DNA from: JAPYTY01 sp036338435
GTDB taxonomy: Bacteria; Acidobacteriota; UBA6911; RPQK01; JADFOI01
DNA length: 17,771 bases
Direction of reading: 5' to 3'
Assembly: GCA_036338435.1 (NCBI GenBank)
Contig: JAYZCG010000027.1
Location: 1 to 17,771 of the forward strand
The notes beneath the pieces are model-generated. The model was not told the origin of the DNA. It searched no databases and worked only from the letters and a program-made list of their open reading frames with translations. A program made the position numbers and the translations under genes. Position 1 is the first letter of the stretch. Each line of letters opens with the position of its first letter. Shown piece by piece: positions 1 through 7,243 of the stretch.

Positions 1-339
1 TTATCGTTTTATACAAAGCTCCACATGGGGCTAAGATCATTAAAGTTGCAAGCATCATATTTGTACTTTTCTGTCTCATCGCATTCATCTACTACTAAAG
101 ACAATCCAAAACTAAATAAATCGGGAGATTTATCCGTTAAAAGCTATAACGAGGTCAACTGTGATACCCCTCTGAAATGGAGAGGTCTTAGTTACTTGTT
201 TTATAGTGAATCGATGGGAAGGGGATCAGCGACCTCGACTGACAATAAAAAGAGAGAGTGGCTTTATCCTGTCCCAGGTTCTAGTGGTGAAGACATACTA
301 AAAGTAGTCTGTACTTATGCTAAGAAGGGCTTGCCCTAA
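1..339 (+). CDS. Surface-adhesin protein E-like protein, 3' part (cut by left edge)
   Basis: The reading frame is open from base 1, so the ATG at 25 is probably internal and the true start lies outside the window. The product closely resembles the C-terminal two thirds of the protein encoded at 7910-8314. Shared blocks are GDLS-K-Y, a cysteine in NCD/DCD, the ESMG-G block, a W-YP block and a final VC--AK. Upstream, YLYF matches YVYY of the paralogue. These are hallmarks of the small secreted surface-adhesin protein E family, known from Haemophilus and common as uncharacterised paralogues in marine bacteria. The two conserved cysteines could form a disulfide. No adhesin role is shown here. The gene converges with the barrel gene ending at 589. 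Family call is fairly sure; function is unknown. Confidence 0.6.
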   Translation, partial: LSFYTKLHMGLRSLKLQASYLYFSVSSHSSTTKDNPKLNKSGDLSVKSYNEVNCDTPLKWRGLSYLFYSESMGRGSATSTDNKKREWLYPVPGSSGEDILKVVCTYAKKGLP

Positions 340-588
340 AACAGTTGTTTTCAGGGCATAGGCAATGAGATATTCAACCCTTTTACAATCAATCACTTAA
401 AGTGTTTATTTCTGGTATTTTTGGGTAAGCACTAAATGTAAACGGCCCAAGGCAACTAGCTGGATTAACTATTCACCTCAGGCCAACACCCCGTAAGTTG
501 AGGCTTGCCTATCAGTGTACAGAAGCCCTATGAGCTGATCAACAATAGAGAATAGGTATTAATCCGGCTTGTCTCACCACGGAACTGT

Positions 589-1626
589 TCAATGGGCAAA
601 CGCTCTGGAGAAAGTTAGTAAAACTGTTGGACCTCGACGGAAGGCATCTCCATCGGATAGAGTTCTTTGTGAGACAGGGTACAAGAAATTCAGACCTGTA
701 TCCATTCCCTTCCAAGAACGGATAGATATTCCCATCAATACACTGGTTCCAATCAGACCCGAATTGACATCTCGTGTACCAAACCAATAGGCGAAGCCCT
801 GATAATTCAGCGTGGGATTGACGTGTACAGATATCGCGGGTTTGATTTTGTAGTCAAGGATAAGCCCCGCAGTGGTTTCAATCGGCCCTCGGTAACCTTT
901 TTTATTTTCCGAGAAAGGGAATCGGTTAAATGCCTGGCCTCCAATCGAAAGCTTGTTAGACACACTTGTTCTGTAAGAAACCTCAAAAAGTGGATCGAAA
1001 GTTCCGTTTCCGAACTGAATGTGCAGATGCCTCAATCCTCGCTCCCCAAGACGATTAGGATCCTCTTCGGTTCTACCCGTAGGAAGCGTCGATCCAAAAG
1101 AGGCACTTAGAAAATCCCCTTCTCGGAAGAGGCCAACTTTTTGAAAATTTGCCAGGACCATCAAATCACTCAGCCCACTGTAGTTTTCCGTGCGATGGTG
1201 GATATACTGATTCTTCAAGGTTGCTATTCTTTGCTCCTCAGTAATTTCCTCGATAAATTTGACCTGGGACTGTTGATGCTTGATGTCGTATGGCAGGCGA
1301 AATTTCAGGCTCCAGCTCCTATGAAACTGAATACCAAGTTCCAATTCCAGGCGAAGGGAATCCAGTGAAACCTCATGTCTATGCAAGGGTACCTGGATTA
1401 CTCTATCCCTGCTATCAAGCCCTTTAGTTTCCGGATGCCCACCGTCAAATCTAAATCCACGAACAAGATTAAAGGAGAAAAGAAATCGACCTTTCTGAGG
1501 AACCGAACTGGTCCCTACCCCTCGAGCAATCGAGGGATTGCTTCAGGCAGGTCAACTCTGTCCAAAGACAGGAAGACTAAGCATTCCAATGGCGAGACAC
1601 AATAAAAAAAGCCTCTTCGTGCTCAT
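589..1626 (-). pseudogene. Outer-membrane beta-barrel protein, signal peptide split from barrel by two in-frame TGA codons
   Basis: The ATG at 1626 overlaps the stop of the upstream gene (ATGA) and begins a good signal peptide ending SLPVFGQS. Two TGA codons follow in the same frame (1552-1554 and 1543-1545), separated only by Pro-Ala. The same frame then stays open to 589 and encodes about 318 residues of alternating beta-strand pattern. It includes a TLPTGRTEEDP block and a GNGTFDP block like the Phenol_MetA_deg/transporter barrel family (PF13557). The open part has no ATG or GTG near its beginning; the first possible start is a TTG at 1386, inside a strand region, so the barrel is unlikely to have its own start. 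Possible explanations are a decayed gene, two compensating indels or assembly errors, or readthrough. Another frame of the gap reads VDLPEAIPRLLEG and could be the original N-terminus. The neighbour is the HMA-thioredoxin gene. Confidence 0.6.
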
Positions 1627-2342
1627 GGCTTGAAGCTTTTTTTAATGATTTCCTCGACCTTGTCAATCTGGTTTCCCTGAACCTGGCCGAGGGGGCTGCC
1701 GTCCTGGGCGTAAATGGAAACGTAAGGTAGACCCTGCAAAGCGAACTCCCTAGTTGCCTGCTTTGCCGCCTCCGATTTCCAATCAATAATATCTACCTTA
1801 CGGAGGGCCAAGTCAGGATATTTTAGGAGTAGTCGTTCTAATTTCGGGCTTAGTAAATGACAAGGTCCGCACCATTCCGCGTAGTAGTCAAACATTGTGA
1901 CCTTTCCTGGAGCCAAATGCTCATTCAGGTGAATGATTTCTCCGCCCAATATAACTTCAATGTCCAGGTTTGCCTTTTCTTGTTTTGATAGAGGCTCTAT
2001 GATCACATCCCCTGGAAATCGGACCTCAAAACCCAGAGCTCCTAATGCCTCCTCGATTTCCGGTCGTGCAACCTCTCTTGTGGATCGGATATTGGCTATC
2101 TCAGACTCGACGTCCACAGTTACCTTGGTAACTCCAGAGATCTGTGACATCGCTTCCTGTGCCGATTTAGCACAGTCCTCACAGACCATTCCGGCCACAG
2201 AAAATTCGGTTCCAAATAGCGGTTGTCCATCTGTGCCGATACTTTTTACAGTCTGGGGAAAACCAGTCCACATACCCAATGCAACCAGAATGGCAAAAAT
2301 TCCAAAATACATTGCTGGGGGAATTGATTTCTTCACTATCAT
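1623..2342 (-). CDS. Membrane-anchored HMA-domain/thioredoxin fusion protein
   Basis: The 239-residue product has an N-terminal membrane anchor (about residues 8-25, after a KK pair). An HMA-type fold follows, starting GMVCEDC with cysteines 54 and 57, as in copper or mercury chaperones such as MerP/CopZ. The C-terminal domain is a thioredoxin fold with AEWCGPC (cysteines 158 and 161) and the cis-proline region LPYVSIY. Both domains should face the periplasm if the anchor is N-in. I infer a redox or metal-handling role, such as reduction or delivery of a thiol-bound metal; no substrate can be read. I chose the ATG at 2342 because it puts the anchor at the very N-terminus; the longer frame starts with a TTG at 2369. 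Its stop overlaps the ATG of the barrel gene, so the two are translationally coupled. It lies 126 bases downstream of the citryl-CoA-lyase-like gene and may share its transcript. Confidence 0.75.
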   Translation of the reverse strand: MIVKKSIPPAMYFGIFAILVALGMWTGFPQTVKSIGTDGQPLFGTEFSVAGMVCEDCAKSAQEAMSQISGVTKVTVDVESEIANIRSTREVARPEIEEALGALGFEVRFPGDVIIEPLSKQEKANLDIEVILGGEIIHLNEHLAPGKVTMFDYYAEWCGPCHLLSPKLERLLLKYPDLALRKVDIIDWKSEAAKQATREFALQGLPYVSIYAQDGSPLGQVQGNQIDKVEEIIKKSFKP

Positions 2343-2468
2343 AACTGGAGATAATATCCCAGGAAACAAACTACTTCTAGAAGATAAAAGCGATACTCCC
2401 TGGGATTGTAGTCACCGTCAACGTGGTGAATTCTCCTGACTGGGAGCCCAGTTCTAGTAAAAAGTCAC

Positions 2469-3230
2469 TCAAGATGTTTGTGATTTAACGTCCGGAAGAT
2501 ATTCGATTTCACTTTCATCAAGTCGCCGCACCGGCTTTTCATTATCATGCTCCTCAATCGCTTGTGCTACCAATCCAGGTGCTCGGCCAATAATAAAAAT
2601 TCCTTTACCGAGAGCGGGGGGAAAGCCCATTGCGAGTAAAACTGCGGCAATAAAACCATCAATATTTAGGCAAATCATTCTTCCTTTTTCTTTTGCCAAT
2701 GCCGTTTCAATATAGTTTGCGAGATCAATATAAAGAGATCTGTAGTCCAGCGTATGACAAAGAGACAGTAGGGTAACTGTTCGAGGATCTCGTTCCTTGT
2801 AAACCTTGTGTCCATAGCCAAAAATGGTTTCTTTATTACGGATCGCCCGCTGAACATATTGGTTAGCAACTTCTTCAAGTGAGTCCTCGTCCACTGAAAG
2901 ACTCTTAAGCTGGAGCATCGCATTTTCAATGGCCCCTCCGTGGTAGTCCCCGAGCGCCAAAATGCCTCCTCCCACGGCAGTATTCAACGAGTTACCCCCC
3001 GACATCACAAATCGAGCCGTCAAACTCGAGGTTGTCCCCATTCCGTGATCCACGATGGCAACGAGTAAAGCAGAAAAGACCGAGGACTCCTTCGGATTGG
3101 GTTTTCGTCCCGCAAGTAGGACAAAAATAGCATCTGAGAAAGAGAATGTTTGGATCAGTGAGGATAGTGACTCTCCACGAATAATGATGTCTTCATTCTT
3201 AAGTTTGCTAACTGAAGTTTTGAATCTCAT
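2469..3230 (-). CDS. ccl: Citryl-CoA lyase-like protein (citrate synthase fold)
   Basis: The 253-residue protein is a short citrate-synthase-family enzyme of the size of citryl-CoA lyase and of the C-terminal domain of ATP-citrate lyase. The catalytic residues are visible: His97 in DYHGGAIENA, His141 in GYGHKVYKERDPR and Asp191 in NIDGFIAAVL. The NIDG, GFPP and IGR-PGL blocks are of the citryl-CoA lyase/AclA type rather than ordinary citrate synthase. The expected reaction is citryl-CoA to acetyl-CoA plus oxaloacetate. The ATG at 3228-3230 overlaps the stop of the preceding subunit gene (ATGA) and has a strong GGAGGAG ribosome site just upstream, so translation is coupled. The gene context supports use with the two ligase subunits. 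A related lyase acting on another 2-hydroxyacyl-CoA cannot be excluded. Confidence 0.75.
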   Translation of the reverse strand: MRFKTSVSKLKNEDIIIRGESLSSLIQTFSFSDAIFVLLAGRKPNPKESSVFSALLVAIVDHGMGTTSSLTARFVMSGGNSLNTAVGGGILALGDYHGGAIENAMLQLKSLSVDEDSLEEVANQYVQRAIRNKETIFGYGHKVYKERDPRTVTLLSLCHTLDYRSLYIDLANYIETALAKEKGRMICLNIDGFIAAVLLAMGFPPALGKGIFIIGRAPGLVAQAIEEHDNEKPVRRLDESEIEYLPDVKSQTS

Positions 3231-4129
3231 AGACTCCTCCGTGCCTGTTTCACCAGTTCTGGAATATAATGGTGATATTCGGCCACAATGGCTCCGGCCT
3301 GTCGTAATGCCTCGACCTTCTCTTCGGCGGTCCCGAAACCTTCTTCAACCACAGCCCCTGCATGTCCCAGGGCCAGTCCCTCTGATATGGACTCCGCAAA
3401 CTTACCTGATATGAAGGCGATGACCGGTTTGGTGAAGCGTTTCTTCTGGATCATCTCAGCTGCAATCTCCTCATAGGCACCGCCCACCTCACCGAAAAGA
3501 ACGACGACTTCGGTGTTGTCGTCCTCCTGAAAGAGTTCCATGACGTCCACAAAAGTAGTACCGATAATGACATCACCTCCAATACCAACCACAGTACTTT
3601 GACCCAAACCGGCAGCCGTTAACAGGGATGCGGTTTCAGCACACATGCCTCCGCTCTTTGAAATCACACCTACGGGTCCCTTGGAGTAGACTCGTTCGGG
3701 TTCGGAGCCCCCAATCGACCCAAGTTTTCCCACACCTGGGGAAATCACACCGACCGATGACGGGCCGATGATTTTGGCACCATACCGCTGTCCCTGCTCG
3801 AGAAGTTTCGCAGCATCCATGATAGGGACGTTTTCAGTAACAATGATGATCAACCGGATTCCTGCATCCATCGCTTCCATTGCTGCATCCAAAACCATAA
3901 GAGGTGGGACGTAAAGGACGCTTGTGTTTATCTCCTCATCGAACTCTAGGGCCTCCCTAACACTGTCAAAGACCGTTACCCCTTCGATCGTTATTCCCTT
4001 CTTTCCGGGGGTCACTCCGCACGATATGATGGTGCCGTAATCCAGCATTTCTCTCGTCGAACGTCTACCTTCTCGACCGGTAATCCCCTGGACTAGTACC
4101 CGTGTGTCGGGTTTCATGAAAATACTCAT
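3227..4129 (-). CDS. ccsB: Citryl-CoA synthetase small subunit-like (succinyl-CoA synthetase alpha family)
   Basis: The 300-residue product has the layout of succinyl-CoA synthetase alpha. It has an N-terminal CoA-binding Rossmann domain with GITGREG (15-21), a ligase domain with GPSSVGVISPG and SKSGGM, and the phosphohistidine site LGHAGAV with His256. The usual SCS motif GPNCPG is replaced by GPSSVG, which points away from plain SucD. With the ATP-grasp partner next to it, it should form an ADP-forming acid-CoA ligase whose phosphohistidine relays phosphate. I start it at the ATG at 4129 because this overlaps the stop of the upstream gene (ATGA) and gives the normal family length. The longer frame from 4201 would only add a poorly structured extension inside the upstream gene. 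By context the substrate is citrate; malate or succinate are less likely alternatives. Confidence 0.75.
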   Translation of the reverse strand: MSIFMKPDTRVLVQGITGREGRRSTREMLDYGTIISCGVTPGKKGITIEGVTVFDSVREALEFDEEINTSVLYVPPLMVLDAAMEAMDAGIRLIIIVTENVPIMDAAKLLEQGQRYGAKIIGPSSVGVISPGVGKLGSIGGSEPERVYSKGPVGVISKSGGMCAETASLLTAAGLGQSTVVGIGGDVIIGTTFVDVMELFQEDDNTEVVVLFGEVGGAYEEIAAEMIQKKRFTKPVIAFISGKFAESISEGLALGHAGAVVEEGFGTAEEKVEALRQAGAIVAEYHHYIPELVKQARRSL

Positions 4130-5346
4130 TGCTTGAATTTGTCGACTTTCTCCACGATGATATTCGCTGCCTTCGTCATGGGCATTTCGTTTCCGAAACA
4201 TGTAAGATCTAGTCCTTCGGTTTCAGCAATTTTTTTCAACATCGTGAAGGCTTCACTGTCCCGAGGACCTGCTCGCCGGACAACAATAGGATAGGTTGGA
4301 TTTCCTGAGTCGCGCAGCCCATCCACAAAACCTGAGAGGGTTTCATAGATGTCGGTGAAATTGGCAGTTCCCCCAATCACTAGACATCCATTCAGACCCG
4401 GTTTTGAAAGGGTAATTCGAGTCAGTTGTCGTACTTTTTCCCTGGACGGATTTCCACTATATTCCGTGTAATTGGCTGGAGCACCCCCGGCTTCGATCAG
4501 GGCGTCCATACAGGTGAGTGAGGCCCCCCCACCTGAAGCGAGTACGGCGATGTCTCCATCCAGTTCAATGAAGGTTTTTCCTGCAACTCCGCGATGATCG
4601 TGGTAGTCAATCTTACGCGCTTCTAGGGCCCGTTCACCCAAAAGACTTTCCTCCTCGATGTCGGTAACATCGTGGAAGATTTCCTGCCGAGAGACCCCGC
4701 TATCATCGATGGTGATCTTGGCATCGCCGGCAAACAGCAATCCCTCGGAGTTGCGAATAATCGGATTGATCTCGCATATGCGGCAGTCAAACCGCTCAAA
4801 ACACTGATAGGCTCCTTTGATGAAGGAGGTCAACTGCAGAAGCTCATTGCTTGAAAACCCTGCAGCCTTGGCTAGTTCACGAACCTGGTAGTCATGAAGT
4901 CCTTCAAGGGGAGAGACGTAGATCCGAGCGACTTTCTTTGAATTCTCTACGTCTATGCCTCCTTCACGAGAAAGAAGAATCATCGGTTGTCTGGTCCGAG
5001 TGTCGTGCAGGATGGAAAGGTAGTATTCCTCGGCTACATCCAGCATTTTTTCGATCAAGAGTGTCGTGATCGGTTGCTCTTTGTACTCCAAGTTGTAGAG
5101 TTTGTCGATGAGTTTGAAGGATTCTTTGTAGTCGTCCGTTTCAATGATGTAGCCATTATGTTTGCGGTGGATAGCTGGAATCTGTGCCTTGATGATGACC
5201 TTCTTGTGATCATAAAAGAATTCCTTGTAGCGCTCTTTGTGGAAAGAGAGGTTGATATAGGATTTGTTGTCAGTCACGATGCCAGGTGCGGATCTGACTC
5301 CACACTCCGCCAAGAGTTCCTTGCCTTTGTACTCGAGTAGTTTCAT
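4126..5346 (-). CDS. ccsA: Citryl-CoA synthetase large subunit-like / ATP-citrate lyase beta-type ATP-grasp protein
   Basis: The 406-residue protein begins with the ATP-grasp fold of SCS beta (KLLEYKGKELLAECGV) and has the nucleotide and metal region CEINPII (191-195) and GDAK (207-210). Its C-terminal half has GGGAS (272-276), EYSGNPS (295-301) and GGTANFTD (325-332). The last two resemble the EYSGAPS and GGSIANFT motifs I recall for ATP-citrate lyase and citryl-CoA synthetase, and argue against ordinary SucC. Expected reaction with the alpha-type partner: citrate, CoA and ATP to citryl-CoA, ADP and phosphate. The gene heads a minus-strand operon; it overlaps the partner by four bases. A TATAAT -10 box lies about 80 bases upstream, with a palindrome over the -35. 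Subfamily assignment rests on motifs I recognise, not on a search. Confidence 0.75.
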   Translation of the reverse strand: MKLLEYKGKELLAECGVRSAPGIVTDNKSYINLSFHKERYKEFFYDHKKVIIKAQIPAIHRKHNGYIIETDDYKESFKLIDKLYNLEYKEQPITTLLIEKMLDVAEEYYLSILHDTRTRQPMILLSREGGIDVENSKKVARIYVSPLEGLHDYQVRELAKAAGFSSNELLQLTSFIKGAYQCFERFDCRICEINPIIRNSEGLLFAGDAKITIDDSGVSRQEIFHDVTDIEEESLLGERALEARKIDYHDHRGVAGKTFIELDGDIAVLASGGGASLTCMDALIEAGGAPANYTEYSGNPSREKVRQLTRITLSKPGLNGCLVIGGTANFTDIYETLSGFVDGLRDSGNPTYPIVVRRAGPRDSEAFTMLKKIAETEGLDLTCFGNEMPMTKAANIIVEKVDKFKQ

Positions 5347-5426
5347 GTCGATTTCTCAGTATCCTCGATTAACCACAGCCCTGTGTTCCTTCTCTTGCTA
5401 GCCTCTATGACGTTTTTGGAGGTGCC

Positions 5427-5455
5427 ATTATAGATAGACTAGTGCAAGATGCAAA
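5427..5455 (-). promoter_or_regulatory. Candidate promoter of the citrate-module operon
   Basis: On the minus strand there is a perfect TATAAT (5432 down to 5427) with TTTGCA at 5455-5450 as -35, 17 bases apart. Transcription would start near 5420 and leave a leader of about 75 bases before the ATG at 5346. The -35 lies inside the inverted repeat at 5446-5465, which suggests repression or other control there. Confidence 0.5.
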
Positions 5456-5465
5456 AAGGCATCTT
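5446..5465. promoter_or_regulatory. Perfect inverted repeat AAGATGC-N6-GCATCTT, operator candidate
   Basis: Seven-base arms AAGATGC (5446-5452) and GCATCTT (5459-5465) flank an A-rich 6-base centre. The site overlaps the candidate -35 of the leftward operon. The arms contain the same hexamer as the second palindrome at 5597-5612 in this divergent region. A bound dimeric regulator is inferred, not shown. Confidence 0.4.
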
Positions 5466-5531
5466 AACTCGAATCGATGACAGTATCGGAATGTCTATTT
5501 TTATTCCATTCTTGTCCAAAGAGTATTGCGC

Positions 5532-5560
5532 TTGTCCCACATCCCACCGAGTAATACTAT
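5532..5560 (+). promoter_or_regulatory. Candidate promoter of the aldehyde dehydrogenase gene
   Basis: TTGTCC (5532-5537) and TACTAT (5555-5560) are spaced by 17 bases, each matching four of six consensus positions. Transcription would start near 5567, giving a leader of about 75 bases that contains the hairpin at 5597-5612. This is a moderate match only. Confidence 0.35.
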
Positions 5561-5596
5561 AGAACGTGATTAACGCCTACTCACCGTTGGCTATAT

Positions 5597-5612
5597 CATC
5601 TTGAAAAAGATG
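5597..5612. promoter_or_regulatory. Inverted repeat CATCTT-GAAA-AAGATG upstream of the dehydrogenase
   Basis: Six-base perfect arms surround GAAA. It lies about 20 bases before the GGGAG ribosome site (5630-5635) of the dehydrogenase gene. As DNA it may be a regulator site sharing its hexamer with the palindrome at 5446-5465. As RNA it would be a short AU-rich stem capped by a GNRA-type loop in the leader. I cannot decide between the two. Confidence 0.35.
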
Positions 5613-5641
5613 TGTAATCAAGCATAAAAGGGAGTAAATCC

Positions 5642-7081
5642 ATGACAGATCACTTTCCCATGTTAGTCCCAGAAGTCATCTCGGACGATGGCAATCTGGA
5701 AGTCACAGCACCCTATGATGGATCGCTAATCGCCACAGTGACGGCAGCCGATAGCAAGGCCGTTAACAAAGCCCTCACCAACGCCTCCGATCTCTTTAAA
5801 GATCGTAGCCAATGGCTAAAACCCAGGCAACGAATTGATGTTCTTTCTAAAACTGCCGACATTATGACCGAACGTGCCAACGAGTTGGCCATCGGAGCAG
5901 CTCGTGAGGGAGGTAAGCCTCTAACAGACTCGATCATCGAAGTGACTAGAGCTATTGATGGAATAAGAAGTTGCGTTGAATTTCTACGCACCCAAAGTGG
6001 AGAGGAAATCCCGATGGGATTAAATGTGGCCTCAGAAGGACGCTTGGCCTTTACCCGTCATGAGCCGATCGGCGTCGTGGTGGCCGTGAGCGCCTTCAAC
6101 CATCCACTCAATCTCATTGTACATCAGACAGGCCCAGCAATCGCAGTCGGTTGTCCCGTCATCGTCAAACCTTCGAAAGACACCCCGCTTTCTTGCTTTC
6201 GCTTTGTCAAGATTCTCCACGAAGCTGGATTACCCAAAACTTGGTGCCAAGCCCTGGTGACCAAGCAACATGAGGTCGCTGAACAATTGTCAGTAGATGC
6301 TCGAGTTGGATTTTTGTCTTTCATTGGAAGTGCTCAAGTGGGCTGGATGTTACGCTCCCAGGTATCTCCAGGAACAAGATGTGCTCTGGAACACGGCGGG
6401 GTGGCACCGGTCATTGTGGCAGAAGATGCAGACCTAGATGATGCCGTACCTCTACTAACAAAGGGGGGACTTTATCATGCTGGTCAGGTCTGCGTGTCAG
6501 TCCAAAAAGTTTTTGCTCACGCATCCCTAGTCCATGAACTTGCCGATAGATTAGTCACCGGTGCCAAAAAACTCAAAGTAGGGGATCCAATTTTGGCCGA
6601 GACTGATGTCGGCCCACTAATTCGCCCTACTGAAGTTACTCGGGTCGAGAAATGGGTAGAAGAAGCGATCCATGCTGGGGCCAAGCTACTGACGGGTGGG
6701 AAAAGAATCTCTGACACCTGTTATGAATGTACTATCTTGCTGGATCCTTCCCCCAATACAAAGGTTAGTCAGCAAGAGATTTTTGGCCCGGTAATCTGTA
6801 TTTATTCCTACTCCGACATCGACCAGGCTATTGAACAAGCAAACTCTTTGCCCTACGCTTTTCAGGCTGCTGTTTTTACCAAAGATATCGACACCGCTAT
6901 GCACGCTTATTCACAACTCAACGCTTCGGCTGTGATGATTAACGACCACACTGCATTTCGCGTCGACTGGATGCCATTTGCAGGATTGAGAGAATCCGGA
7001 TTAGCAGTCGGGGGCATCCCCTATACCATGGAAGACATGCAGATAAAAAAGCTTATGGTTTTGAAATCTTGCCAGTTGTGA
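5642..7081 (+). CDS. NAD(P)-dependent aldehyde dehydrogenase
   Basis: The 479-residue protein is a full-length aldehyde dehydrogenase. Key residues are in place: Asn153 in SAFNHPLN, Lys176 in IVKPSKD for cofactor binding, Glu250 in LEHGG and the catalytic Cys284 in GQVC. Blocks near the C-terminus (NDHTAFRVDWMPFAG, then GGIPYTMEDM) are of a type I associate with phosphonoacetaldehyde/sulfoacetaldehyde-like dehydrogenases, but that substrate link is only a suggestion. It oxidises an aldehyde to an acid in the cytoplasm with NAD(P)+. GGGAG lies about seven bases before the ATG and supports this start. It is divergent from the citrate module, from which it is separated by a region with shared palindromes. 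A cysteine dioxygenase gene follows after 162 bases. Confidence 0.9.
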   Translation: MTDHFPMLVPEVISDDGNLEVTAPYDGSLIATVTAADSKAVNKALTNASDLFKDRSQWLKPRQRIDVLSKTADIMTERANELAIGAAREGGKPLTDSIIEVTRAIDGIRSCVEFLRTQSGEEIPMGLNVASEGRLAFTRHEPIGVVVAVSAFNHPLNLIVHQTGPAIAVGCPVIVKPSKDTPLSCFRFVKILHEAGLPKTWCQALVTKQHEVAEQLSVDARVGFLSFIGSAQVGWMLRSQVSPGTRCALEHGGVAPVIVAEDADLDDAVPLLTKGGLYHAGQVCVSVQKVFAHASLVHELADRLVTGAKKLKVGDPILAETDVGPLIRPTEVTRVEKWVEEAIHAGAKLLTGGKRISDTCYECTILLDPSPNTKVSQQEIFGPVICIYSYSDIDQAIEQANSLPYAFQAAVFTKDIDTAMHAYSQLNASAVMINDHTAFRVDWMPFAGLRESGLAVGGIPYTMEDMQIKKLMVLKSCQL

Positions 7082-7115
7082 TCAATCGATTGGAATGATT
7101 CTGGAGAGTTTAGCT

Positions 7116-7136
7116 GATGTGGGGAAACTCCACATC
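7116..7136 (+). terminator. Hairpin after the dehydrogenase gene, possible weak terminator
   Basis: GATGTGGGG and CTCCACATC form a nine-pair stem (one G-U) around an AAA loop, 35 bases after the stop at 7081. The following bases are TATGTTTAG, a poor T-tract, so termination may be weak or the hairpin may act as an mRNA-stabilising or attenuating element before the dioxygenase gene. Confidence 0.4.
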
Positions 7137-7243
7137 TATGTTTAGGAGGTAGATTGCCCCTAGTAATCCTTAGTTTTGGTGAATTCCGCACATAAATTAG
7201 ATACACAATAAAGTGATAGACTTGCCCTGGAGGGTTTTCACCT

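Noticed and set aside
3..98. Open frame from the left edge ending in a hydrophobic segment (KVASIIFVLFCLIAFIYY), like the last helix of a transporter.
   Set aside because: It overlaps the frame that matches the surface-adhesin-E-like family, including the YLYF block at about 58-69, and only one frame can be the main gene. The match in the other frame is more specific.
401..433. AGTGTTTA and TAAGCACT as a possible terminator between the convergent genes ending at 339 and 589.
   Set aside because: The stem has a G-U pair and an 18-base loop, and no T-tract follows on either strand.
589..1626. Use of TGA as a sense codon (alternative genetic code) to explain the interrupted barrel gene.
   Set aside because: Neighbouring genes use TGA as their natural stop at ATGA and TGATG junctions, and no other gene needs TGA read as an amino acid.
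2343..2369. Longer TTG start for the HMA-thioredoxin gene.
   Set aside because: It adds nine residues before a good KK-helix anchor and has no ribosome site. The ATG at 2342 fits better.
4130..4201. Longer ATG start for the SCS-alpha-type subunit.
   Set aside because: It would overlap the upstream gene by 76 bases and add a polar extension absent from the family. The ATGA overlap at 4126-4129 matches the other junction of the operon.
5601..5629. TTGAAA followed by ATAAAA as a promoter for the dehydrogenase.
   Set aside because: The -10 match is poor and transcription would start on or after the ribosome site.
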